20,697 nt of DNA from the IMG/VR virus record IMGVR_UViG_3300042350_003308, positions 1 through 20,697 of that record. One strand, written 5' to 3'. Under the pieces are notes generated by a model. That model was not told the origin of the DNA. It was given only the letters and a program-made list of their open reading frames with translations, and searched no databases. Source of the DNA: a virus. The position numbers and the translations under genes are program-made. Position 1 is the stretch's first letter. Each line of letters starts with the position of its first letter. Positions 1 to 7,045 of this stretch are shown here, piece after piece.

Positions 1-279
1 AATAACAACATCCTCTGTGTTAATTCCACACTTTGCTGCATATTCATCTCTATAAGAATATTCTGAATCAATAATTACTGGCCTGTAGCCCATTTTTTGG
101 GCTTCTGCAATAATTCTGAAACACATAGTTGTTTTACCAACCGATGGCGTTCCCCAAAATAGATGGGTTGCACCTGTATAAAGACCTCCACCAAGAGCTC
201 TGTTAAGACCAAGACTTGGGGTCTTAATAATCTCATGTTGAGGCATTGTATCGCCTTTTCTTTTATCTACTACTAACAT
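1..279 (-). CDS. RecA-like recombinase, N-terminal part (runs off the window)
   Basis: RecA/Rad51-family ATPase that would form filaments on single-stranded DNA and drive strand exchange in phage recombination or replication. Only the first 93 residues are visible; the C-terminus lies beyond the left edge. Residues 22-36 (LGLNRALGGGLYTGA) match the family's entry strand, residues 43-50 (GTPSVGKT) are a Walker A P-loop, and residues 68-86 (VIIDSE, then RDEYAAKCG) match the RecA stretch around its conserved acidic residue. The ATG follows the upstream stop directly (TAAATG), and a good ribosome site, AGAGGATAA, lies inside the upstream gene's last codons. It is the most distal visible gene of the leftward replication block. 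It could instead be a DnaB- or RadA-like ATPase, but the DSE segment after Walker A favours RecA. Confidence 0.8.
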   Translation of the reverse strand, partial: MLVVDKRKGDTMPQHEIIKTPSLGLNRALGGGLYTGATHLFWGTPSVGKTTMCFRIIAEAQKMGYRPVIIDSEYSYRDEYAAKCGINTEDVVI

Positions 280-768
280 TTATCCTCTTTTCAAAATAGT
301 AATTTTTCTTTTACTGTATGTTGGGAAACCTTCTGTTTTCACTTCTGGTAACTCTAGATTGATTACAGTTTCAACCTTATGTGGAATTTGACTCATTAAA
401 TGCTTTGATTGTTGCACTGATGGCTCAAACTCCATAGCATATTCTAGCACAATGGTATCTACTCCTTTTAAAAAAGATAGTAGTTCTTCATATTCTCCAT
501 CACCCTCTATATCAAAACCAAGAATTGCTACACCTATTGTTCCATATAGGTTTTGATTACGACTAAGCCATTCGGAAAATGTTCCATGAAAAGAATCAGG
601 AATTGACATTAGTGGATCAATAGAATGTAGTTTATTGGCATCAATCCCAATTAAATGCTCCCCATAACTACCAACATCAATCACATTGTCACATGAAGAT
701 AAATAATGTGAAGCAATAATTTTTCTAATTTTATATTGTTCAGAAATTAAATATTCCCAGCGTTTCAA
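280..768 (-). CDS. methyltransferase-like protein, divergent (162 aa)
   Basis: Possible class I (Rossmann) SAM-dependent methyltransferase, substrate unknown. Residues 29-36 (VIDVGSYG) resemble motif I, IDP at 50-52 suits the acidic end of strand 2, and 80-88 (VAILGFDIE region) and 105-115 (TIVLEYAMEFE) look like strands 4 and 5, with an FkbM-like flavour. Motif I is poor in glycine, so it may bind SAM weakly or be a degenerate partner of the methyltransferase just upstream, with which it overlaps by 29 bases. The start is TTG, chosen because a perfect AGGAGG lies four bases before it. It contains the peptide QSKHLMS, which recurs in the tape measure protein. A methyltransferase fold is inferred from a few motifs only. 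Confidence 0.6.
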   Translation of the reverse strand: MKRWEYLISEQYKIRKIIASHYLSSCDNVIDVGSYGEHLIGIDANKLHSIDPLMSIPDSFHGTFSEWLSRNQNLYGTIGVAILGFDIEGDGEYEELLSFLKGVDTIVLEYAMEFEPSVQQSKHLMSQIPHKVETVINLELPEVKTEGFPTYSKRKITILKRG

Positions 769-1357
769 ATTTCCTCCTTGGCATAATTAATCCAGTACCA
801 CAACCTATTCTAAAATTTGTAAAATATAAATCATTTGCTTGCGAGAAATCAATAGCAGCTTGGTAAGAACCAATTGGTGGATGATCTGCATCGCTAAAAT
901 TATATGTATCATGAACAGTTATTGCCCAGTTATCACCATTCATTTTTGATAAATAATTATTAAAGTCATTAAGTACTTGGTCATATGTATGATCTGCATC
1001 AACATGTAGATAGTCAATATTGTCAACAAGTTGTACAGCATCGTCTGTTATAGACTTTATTAAAGTAATTTCAGGATAACCATCAATCCCTTCCTGATAA
1101 ACTGGAAGTCCCCAAGGTCCAATATTGGCATCAATTAATGTAATTTTATGAGAAGAAATAATGCTCTCTTCTATCAATTGAGACTGTGCGCGGTGCATTA
1201 ATTTAGGAACAAAACCAGCGCCAGATCCTAGACATACACAATGCTGTGCTTTTAGAACATATGGAATTGCATAATACATTATTCCCATTCCAAGATGGTT
1301 TCCTTCAGCACCATGCGATTCAGACCATTTGCTATCGCTAATAATTAAATCAAACAT
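740..1357 (-). CDS. class I SAM-dependent methyltransferase (Methyltransf_24-like)
   Basis: SAM-dependent methyltransferase of 205 residues resembling the Methyltransf_24/TylF-type O-methyltransferases. Residues 42-48 (CLGSGAG) are the SAM-binding motif I, DAN at 76-78 closes strand 2, and 116-128 (YLHVDADHTYDQV) with HDT at 149-151 form the usual metal-or-substrate signature of that family. The acceptor cannot be told from sequence; glycans, small molecules or DNA-linked groups are all possible. The gene starts inside the end of the polymerase gene (8-base overlap, ATGTTTGA), so translation is probably coupled. Only a weak AAAGAG site precedes the ATG. It overlaps a second, more divergent methyltransferase-like gene downstream, suggesting the two are made together. 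Confidence 0.8.
   Translation of the reverse strand: MFDLIISDSKWSESHGAEGNHLGMGIMYYAIPYVLKAQHCVCLGSGAGFVPKLMHRAQSQLIEESIISSHKITLIDANIGPWGLPVYQEGIDGYPEITLIKSITDDAVQLVDNIDYLHVDADHTYDQVLNDFNNYLSKMNGDNWAITVHDTYNFSDADHPPIGSYQAAIDFSQANDLYFTNFRIGCGTGLIMPRRKFETLGIFNF
773..778 (-). promoter_or_regulatory. Shine-Dalgarno site (AGGAGG) deciding a TTG start
   Basis: A perfect AGGAGG lies four bases upstream of TTG at 768-766. It sits inside the 3' end of the upstream methyltransferase gene and supports translation of the downstream gene from a non-ATG codon despite the 29-base overlap. Confidence 0.75.
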
Positions 1358-4300
1358 TGCTCTTTACTAGACCCTTTCTTTGAATATAACTATCAGCAGT
1401 AATAATTGCTTGATCGCTAGTTAGTTTATAAGAGTCAATTCTTGTTAAATTGTTTCTATCATCAATCTTTTCTAGTTTAGCTGCATACCACTGACCTAAT
1501 TTAATCTGTGGATATACTTTCTTACATATTGCTGAGAAGAGTACAATCTTTACAATCTTTTTCCCATCAAAGGCATAGATGTTTGCCATCTCTTTACCTT
1601 TTGATGTTGTAAACTTTCTAGCACTAAAGATATTAAGTAGACACTTTTCATCTTCTACAAAGCCAAGGCCATGATCATAGAGCCAACTGTATTGATGGTT
1701 AGTCCCATTTCTTTTCATCATCATAATGTCATACAACTCAGTATCATGATAATGGTATGCATCACAGAATGTATGGATAGTCCTATCTCCAATAAGAGCA
1801 TACATATAGTCTCTTTGGGCTATCTCTGCATTTCTATCAGCGAACAAGGTGCAAGAGCCTGATTTATCCTCAAACTCTACTCTAAGATACTGTGGTGTTT
1901 TCTTAGTTGATCTAACAATTGCCTTAACCAAAGTTAGCTCAGAATTGATTTCATGGAACTCAGATATATTTCCTACCATTTCATCAAGTTCATTATTTGA
2001 ATCAAGATCGTCAATAGCAAAGCCAAGAATTGGTAAGTAATATTTCTTATGGTCAAACTGCGACACATGACCAAGAGATTCAAATGCACCAATCTTATCT
2101 AGATTTTCTCTAAGATTACTCTTAACAGCAGTTTTTGTACACTTGTTATTAAACTCATCAAAAGAAGAGAAAGGTCTTTTATTTAAGATCTCTTTAATTG
2201 CAGAGTTACCACAGGAAGCAACATTTTTTAGACCAAATCTAATTCCGTTGCCTTTATCAATCGTAAAATACTCATCAGAAAGATTTACATCTGGAGGCAG
2301 GATACTAACCCCTAGCCTCTGTGCTTCCATTAGATAAGCAGTAATTTTGTCCGTAGCCTCTTCATTATAAAGTAGCGACCATACAAACTCTGCTGGATAA
2401 TTAATCTTCAACCACATTGTCTGATACGAGAGCATTGAATAAGCAACTGCGTGAGACTTATTAAACATATATAGAGCCGACAATTCAAAGTCTGCCCAAA
2501 TCTTCTCAGACTGCTTTCTTGTTAAGTATTGATTGTTTACAAACTTCTCTTTAAATTGTTCAAACTCATTAGCATCTCGCTTCTTACCAATAATTTTTCT
2601 AAGCTTATCAGCATCTGACCAAGAGAAGTCGGCAAGAATAACTGCCATTTGCATAAGTTGTTCCTGAAAAATTACAGTTCCGTATGTCTCTTCAAGAATG
2701 TCTTTCACAAGAGGATGTGCATAAGATGGATTATCAATGCCTTTCTTCCTGTTGATATAATCTTGCCCCTGAGATAGAAGAGCACCAGGGCGAACTAGTG
2801 CGTTGCTAACTACAAGGTCATTAAAGTTATCAATACCCATTCGGTCAATTAGGTTTCTATAAGCAGCAGCATCTGCTTGGAATACTCCAACAGTATTCCC
2901 TTTATTAAAATTATCGTATACTTTAGGATCGTCAAGTTGTAGTGAAACTTCTGATACATCAACACCATAAAGTTCTTTAATCTTGGCAATGCAGTCTTTA
3001 ATAACCGAAACAGTTTTAAGACCAAGAATATCAACCTTAATAAGACCAACTGCTTCTGCATCATCCATATCAAAAGCAGTAACAAGGAATCTACCGTCTT
3101 GGTTTGTTTCCTTCCTTGTTTCAACAGGACATACTTCTGTTAATGGTATAGAAGATACAACCATACCAGCAGCATGAACGCCTGTATTTCTAATACGACC
3201 TTCAAGTTTCTTAGAGATCTTCATAATGTCGGGATACTTTGTCATAAACGACTTACCCCTAGGTGATGACTCTAGTTCTTGTAGTGTTTCAAAGAATGGT
3301 GTAATGCTGTTAATTTCTTCAAATGGAACTTGATACACTCTAGATACGTCTTTAATAACAGACTTGGGCTTAAATTCTCCATATGTAGCAATTGCTGCTA
3401 CATTGTCTTCACCCCATCGTTCTCTGAGATAGTTTCTAACTTCGTGTCTGCGCTTATCTTCAAAGTCTAAGTCAATGTCTGGATAGTCGTTTCTCTCTGG
3501 ATTAATAAATCTTGAGAACAACAGGCTGTACTTAACTGGGTCAACCTTTGAGATATCAAGAAGAAATGCAAGCACACTTCCACCAACAGATCCTCTACCA
3601 GTACCACGACCAATATTATTGGCATCTGCCCAATGAACAAGATCCCATACAATCAAGAAGTAGTCTGCAAAACCTAAATCATTAATGATTTTAATCTCTT
3701 CATCAAGACGTTCTTTATACTCTTGACCAAGGCCTCTTTGTTTAATTGCAAAGTCAGCAATCTCTTTTAGATAAGATGCTGAGTCAGTAAACTTAGAATA
3801 CTTTGGCAAAAGATTTCTTTTTGTAGGCATCTTTGCCGTACATTTATCTGCAACTTCAATCGTATTCTCAAGAATATCTGTTCTGTCGTAACCAGCTTTC
3901 TTAAACCACTCAGTAATGTCAGAAGCAGGTGCAATATAAGGATTGATTTCATCAAAACGCAAATGTCTATCTGGGTACATTGCATTCATTTTGTCAATAA
4001 TATCAATACTTCCATCTTGACAGACAGAATTGTTATCTCTTGCTCTTCTCAATTCTGGAGCGTTAAAACTTGGGTACTGCGAAACAAGAAGAAGAACCTC
4101 TTCGGCTCCTCTGTCTTGGTAAGTTGGGAAATGGCAGTCAGCAGTCGCTACTACTTTTTTATTAAAAGATTCAGCAAGAGAAATAAGTCCATCATTTAAT
4201 TTCTTAGGGTTCCATGCCTGTGTCTCAAAGTAAAAGTCATCTCCAAAAATAGACACAAACCTTTCAGCCAACTGCTCTGCTCTTGCAGAGTTGTCTGCCA

Positions 4301-4739
4301 TGATTGCCTTAGAAATTGCACTACCCATACAACCAGAGAGTGCAACAATGTCATTATCAACTAAGTCTTCAAGTAGTTCAAAATCAATTCTTGGCTTATA
4401 ATAAAAGTTATTAGCCCATCCTACTTGAGATGCTTTAAACAACTTCTTCAATCCCTCATCATTCTTAGCAAGAAGGATAAGATGGAATCTCTCATGCTTA
4501 CCTTCACCATCACTAATCACTGATGGAACAAAATATGCTTCTACACCAAAGATAGGCTTAACAGCATGAGACTCACAGGCTTTCTGAAACTTTAAGAATC
4601 CTCCCATTGTTCCATGATCTGTAATAGCAGCAGCGTATTGTCCGTTAGTTGAAGCAATTCTTGCAATATCTGTTGGTGTTGACATTCCATCAAGCAGTGA
4701 GTATTCACTATGGCAATGAAGATGAACAAAATCAGTCAT
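1350..4739 (-). CDS. dnaE: DNA polymerase III alpha subunit (DnaE type)
   Basis: Replicative C-family DNA polymerase, 1129 residues, close to the 1160 of E. coli DnaE. The N-terminal PHP domain (about 1-280) keeps all nine candidate metal ligands I could place: H8, H10, D17, H42, E67, H86, C137, D201 and H203, so a built-in 3'-5' exonuclease as in mycobacterial DnaE1 is plausible. The polymerase palm has GRGSVGGS (380-388), the catalytic acids D421 and D423 in PDIDLDF, and a third acid, D569, in KVDILGL. FNKSHAVAYS (759-768) is the conserved fingers motif. Helix-hairpin-helix and OB-fold regions follow. I could not identify a confident clamp-binding motif. The ATG overlaps the nucleotidase stop by eight bases. 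With helicase, primase and RecA nearby, the phage probably drives its own fork. Confidence 0.97.
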   Translation of the reverse strand: MTDFVHLHCHSEYSLLDGMSTPTDIARIASTNGQYAAAITDHGTMGGFLKFQKACESHAVKPIFGVEAYFVPSVISDGEGKHERFHLILLAKNDEGLKKLFKASQVGWANNFYYKPRIDFELLEDLVDNDIVALSGCMGSAISKAIMADNSARAEQLAERFVSIFGDDFYFETQAWNPKKLNDGLISLAESFNKKVVATADCHFPTYQDRGAEEVLLLVSQYPSFNAPELRRARDNNSVCQDGSIDIIDKMNAMYPDRHLRFDEINPYIAPASDITEWFKKAGYDRTDILENTIEVADKCTAKMPTKRNLLPKYSKFTDSASYLKEIADFAIKQRGLGQEYKERLDEEIKIINDLGFADYFLIVWDLVHWADANNIGRGTGRGSVGGSVLAFLLDISKVDPVKYSLLFSRFINPERNDYPDIDLDFEDKRRHEVRNYLRERWGEDNVAAIATYGEFKPKSVIKDVSRVYQVPFEEINSITPFFETLQELESSPRGKSFMTKYPDIMKISKKLEGRIRNTGVHAAGMVVSSIPLTEVCPVETRKETNQDGRFLVTAFDMDDAEAVGLIKVDILGLKTVSVIKDCIAKIKELYGVDVSEVSLQLDDPKVYDNFNKGNTVGVFQADAAAYRNLIDRMGIDNFNDLVVSNALVRPGALLSQGQDYINRKKGIDNPSYAHPLVKDILEETYGTVIFQEQLMQMAVILADFSWSDADKLRKIIGKKRDANEFEQFKEKFVNNQYLTRKQSEKIWADFELSALYMFNKSHAVAYSMLSYQTMWLKINYPAEFVWSLLYNEEATDKITAYLMEAQRLGVSILPPDVNLSDEYFTIDKGNGIRFGLKNVASCGNSAIKEILNKRPFSSFDEFNNKCTKTAVKSNLRENLDKIGAFESLGHVSQFDHKKYYLPILGFAIDDLDSNNELDEMVGNISEFHEINSELTLVKAIVRSTKKTPQYLRVEFEDKSGSCTLFADRNAEIAQRDYMYALIGDRTIHTFCDAYHYHDTELYDIMMMKRNGTNHQYSWLYDHGLGFVEDEKCLLNIFSARKFTTSKGKEMANIYAFDGKKIVKIVLFSAICKKVYPQIKLGQWYAAKLEKIDDRNNLTRIDSYKLTSDQAIITADSYIQRKGLVKSNV

Positions 4740-5244
4740 TTATTCTCAATTCGTAAAGTGTGTCAATATTCTTAAATTCTTTTTTTCTGTCCTGATTATA
4801 CCATGCATTACGCATGTAGCAGTTGATTCCGTGATTCTCTAGAATCGCAATTTCATTCGGATTATCTTCAACTACAAATACTGGATTGAGTTCTTTAATA
4901 ACAGTATGCTTTTCTCCAATATTGGTAAATATTGGTCGCATTGTGCTGATACGCCAAGAATCAAGCCAAGTTTCTGTATTGCTCATTGAGGCATCGGTTC
5001 TTCTAGCAGTTACAACATAAACGTCATAATTACAACTAAACCAATAGTTTACTTGATGCCAAGCATCTTCAAATGGTTTAAGATTTTTCCAAAACAAAGG
5101 ATTACCAAATATATCCAAAGCTTGTTGATCGCAATTATCTTCAATCAACCATTTAGAATAATCAACCTTATCTTTCAGAACTTTATTAAGCCCATAAGCG
5201 ATATCAGCAATAACGCCATCAAGGTCTAAAACAATGTTTTTCAT
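4732..5244 (-). CDS. HAD-superfamily 5'-nucleotidase / deoxyribonucleotidase-like hydrolase
   Basis: A 170-residue HAD phosphatase, likely acting on nucleoside monophosphates like the NT5C deoxyribonucleotidases; the substrate is inferred. Motif I is DLDGVIAD (D7 nucleophile, D9 acid), motif II is T79 in VVTAR, motif III is probably K117, and motif IV is E126-D127 in FVVEDNPNE. It could tune the nucleotide pool for the polymerase encoded immediately downstream, whose start overlaps its stop. The ATG has no normal ribosome site: the seven bases before it are preceded by a strong GC-rich hairpin, and no in-frame ATG, GTG or TTG lies between it and the upstream TGA at 5278-5280. Translation may depend on that structure. 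Confidence 0.85.
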   Translation of the reverse strand: MKNIVLDLDGVIADIAYGLNKVLKDKVDYSKWLIEDNCDQQALDIFGNPLFWKNLKPFEDAWHQVNYWFSCNYDVYVVTARRTDASMSNTETWLDSWRISTMRPIFTNIGEKHTVIKELNPVFVVEDNPNEIAILENHGINCYMRNAWYNQDRKKEFKNIDTLYELRIND

Positions 5245-5251
5245 AATAGTA

Positions 5252-5279
5252 GATGGCAGGGGTTTTACCCCCTGCCATC
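5252..5279 (-). promoter_or_regulatory. perfect 11-bp GC-rich stem-loop between two genes
   Basis: GATGGCAGGGG pairs without mismatch with CCCCTGCCATC around a six-base loop (GUAAAA in the minus-strand RNA). It lies 12 bases after the stop of the putative single-strand-binding gene and 7 bases before the nucleotidase ATG. Eight of its eleven pairs are G-C in an AT-rich genome. No U-run follows on either strand, so it is not a classical intrinsic terminator. It may stabilise the upstream transcript's 3' end, be an RNA-processing site, or control nucleotidase translation. Confidence 0.75.
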
Positions 5280-5291
5280 ACACTCCAATCT

Positions 5292-5936
5292 TTACCAACT
5301 GTCTTTAGCAATTTCACCAGTAGTCAAGAACTGCTGTTGCTTGCTGTAATCAAGAGTTGTATAAATATTATCAAGTTGATGAAGCGGAAGGTTTTTAATT
5401 ACTTCTGGCATCTCAGCAACTTCAAGAGGAATAAGGCTATAGTTTGTGTCTGAAGCACCTGTTCCTGTACGAGAATACTTATAGTATCTGTCGGTAATTG
5501 TCCCGAATTCCTTGGCGTATTCAATAAGAATAAGGCCAATATGACGCTGATTAAATGTCGTATCAATGATACGAGGTTCCCAATTTCCTGGTTCAGTCTC
5601 AACAGCAATGTTGATCAGCAAGTGTTGCTTTGGCTTCCAGCGCTTATCAACGACAGCCTGTTCGTTACCCCAACAGCGGTAATCAAACTGTGCCAAATTC
5701 GCTGTAGATGCTGTCTTCCATTTCCAGTTAATTGGTGATGTGATAACAGGAACAGTAATACCTGCCCCTACTTGTTCGTCATAAAACTTAGCGTCTTCTG
5801 TAAGTTCCTGACGGAAACGAATCTTGTAAGATTCTCCAGAGCCAATAGTAAAATACTTCTTGACTCCGCTACCTTGATTTGTCTTTGGAACTGTAGCTGA
5901 TTCCAAATCTTTAAGTGTTTTAATTGAATTAAACAT
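5292..5936 (-). CDS. putative single-stranded DNA-binding protein
   Basis: A 214-residue protein I place as a phage single-stranded DNA-binding protein on context and general character, not on a decisive motif. Residues 36-44 (SYKIRFRQE) resemble the entry strand of phage gp32-like OB folds. Aromatic and basic residues are abundant (WKWK 71-74, W89, RWKPK 99-103, W119). Residues 145-170 (GTITDRYYKYSRTGTG, then NYSLIP) look like a conserved core. It lacks the strongly acidic tail of gp32 or bacterial SSB. The position between primase and polymerase fits. The ATG has a strong AGGAGG whose first bases overlap the primase stop (TAGGAGG). An unrelated replication accessory protein is the alternative. 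Confidence 0.5.
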   Translation of the reverse strand: MFNSIKTLKDLESATVPKTNQGSGVKKYFTIGSGESYKIRFRQELTEDAKFYDEQVGAGITVPVITSPINWKWKTASTANLAQFDYRCWGNEQAVVDKRWKPKQHLLINIAVETEPGNWEPRIIDTTFNQRHIGLILIEYAKEFGTITDRYYKYSRTGTGASDTNYSLIPLEVAEMPEVIKNLPLHQLDNIYTTLDYSKQQQFLTTGEIAKDSW

Positions 5937-5949
5937 TCCTACCTACCTC

Positions 5950-6897
5950 CTAAATGTATGTGGTTTTTTTGTTTGTGATTGCTTCTTTAATTTGTTGTTC
6001 TGTCATTTCGCCTGGATCTTTAAGACCATCACTAATGCTGGCTCTATACATCCTTTTGCCTTGACACCCAACAATTATAGCAGATGCCATTTCGTCACCT
6101 GCTCCGTCATTATCAGAAAAGATGATGATTTCATCAAAGTATTTTCTGAGCATGGCGAAATGGTTATCAGACATTTTTGCACCCAATGCTGCTACAACAT
6201 TTGGGAACCCTGACTGATGAACCTTCATTGCATCAGTACTACCCTCAACAATAATGCATGAATCGTATTTCTTTGCATTCTGTATATTGAATAGCACATT
6301 CGCTCTCTTAAACCCCTTGTTGTATAAATAACGAGGTTCTTGGTAATCATATACTGCTCTTCCAATAAAACCAACCAGTTTATATTGCTGATCTCTTACA
6401 GGAATCACAATTCTATCTTTAACTTTAGAATATCCAACTTCAAAATATTCTAATGTTTCATAAGAAAGACCTCTTTCAAAAAACTGATTAAGTAATTTCT
6501 TATCTTCACCATTTTCATAATCAAGTTGAATTTGCTCTATTTGTAATTCATCTTTATGGTCTTCATCACCAAGTTCTTTTTCTAGCATCAACTTTAAGGC
6601 AATTGGGTCTAAAGCAATATCTTTGCCATAAGACTTTCCTGTTACATGCCTGTACAGTTGTCTAAAGTTACCCTTTTTATTGCAAGATGGGTTAAAGCAC
6701 TGCCATAGGCCTGTTTTAATATTGATATAAAAAGCAGGGCTATTTGTGTTTTGGTGAAAAAGACAATAGGTAGTTATTTCTTCTCCAGATTCATTAACAA
6801 TCTGAATATTATGATTCTCAAATAACTTTACTATCTCTTGTCTAAGATTATGGTTCAAGGATGATTTTGAATTTAAAGAGTTCATTCTCACTATCAT
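5950..6897 (-). CDS. DnaG-type primase (zinc finger plus Toprim)
   Basis: RNA primase that would prime lagging-strand synthesis with the adjacent DnaB-type helicase. The N-terminal CHC2-like zinc site is C45, H48, C67 and C72; the last pair is spaced CX4C (CFNPSC) instead of the usual CX2C. The Toprim core holds E218 in IIVEGSTDAM and D262/D264 in FSDNDGAGDE, the expected catalytic acids. At 315 residues it is about half the length of bacterial DnaG and has no obvious separate helicase-binding domain, as in several phage primases. The ATG at 6897 has no good ribosome site; ATG at 6885, preceded by GTGAG, is an equal alternative. Its 5' end overlaps a small ORF in another frame. Confidence 0.93.
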   Translation of the reverse strand: MIVRMNSLNSKSSLNHNLRQEIVKLFENHNIQIVNESGEEITTYCLFHQNTNSPAFYINIKTGLWQCFNPSCNKKGNFRQLYRHVTGKSYGKDIALDPIALKLMLEKELGDEDHKDELQIEQIQLDYENGEDKKLLNQFFERGLSYETLEYFEVGYSKVKDRIVIPVRDQQYKLVGFIGRAVYDYQEPRYLYNKGFKRANVLFNIQNAKKYDSCIIVEGSTDAMKVHQSGFPNVVAALGAKMSDNHFAMLRKYFDEIIIFSDNDGAGDEMASAIIVGCQGKRMYRASISDGLKDPGEMTEQQIKEAITNKKTTYI

Positions 6898-7045
6898 AGT
6901 CTGTGATTAATTTTGACTTACTAAACTGACCGTGGATATTTCTTGCTTCATCTTCCATCCAAGGTCTAAGTCTAATAATAGTTTCAATATCTCTGGCTAC
7001 ACCAGCAATTTCTCGTTTTTTTACAGATCCCATTCTTCTGCCCAT
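6848..7045 (-). CDS. small overlapping ORF between helicase and primase (hypothetical)
   Basis: An ORF of up to 65 residues filling the 123-base gap between helicase stop and primase start. It overlaps the helicase by 25 bases and the primase by 50. I do not recognise it. Its N-terminal half is basic and helical-looking (KKREIAGVARDIETIIRLRP) and its C-terminal half is charged and strand-like. AGGA stands close before the ATG at 7045; ATG at 7033, preceded by AGAAGA, gives 61 residues. It is likely real because the genome leaves no other gap this size uncoded, but the double overlap makes it less certain than its neighbours. Confidence 0.5.
   Translation of the reverse strand: MGRRMGSVKKREIAGVARDIETIIRLRPWMEDEARNIHGQFSKSKLITDYDSENELFKFKIILEP

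Noticed and set aside
1021-1026. TTGACA-type -35 element on the minus strand inside the methyltransferase gene
   Set aside because: It is internal to a coding sequence and I saw no well-placed -10 partner; the motif recurs by chance in AT-rich DNA.
1671-4199. Several 60-90 residue ORFs on either strand within the polymerase gene
   Set aside because: They are shadows of a gene with all expected polymerase motifs; low-complexity leucine- or serine-rich translations are typical of out-of-frame reading.
5252-5279. Intrinsic (Rho-independent) terminator
   Set aside because: No U-run follows the stem on either strand; kept as a stem-loop of unknown role.
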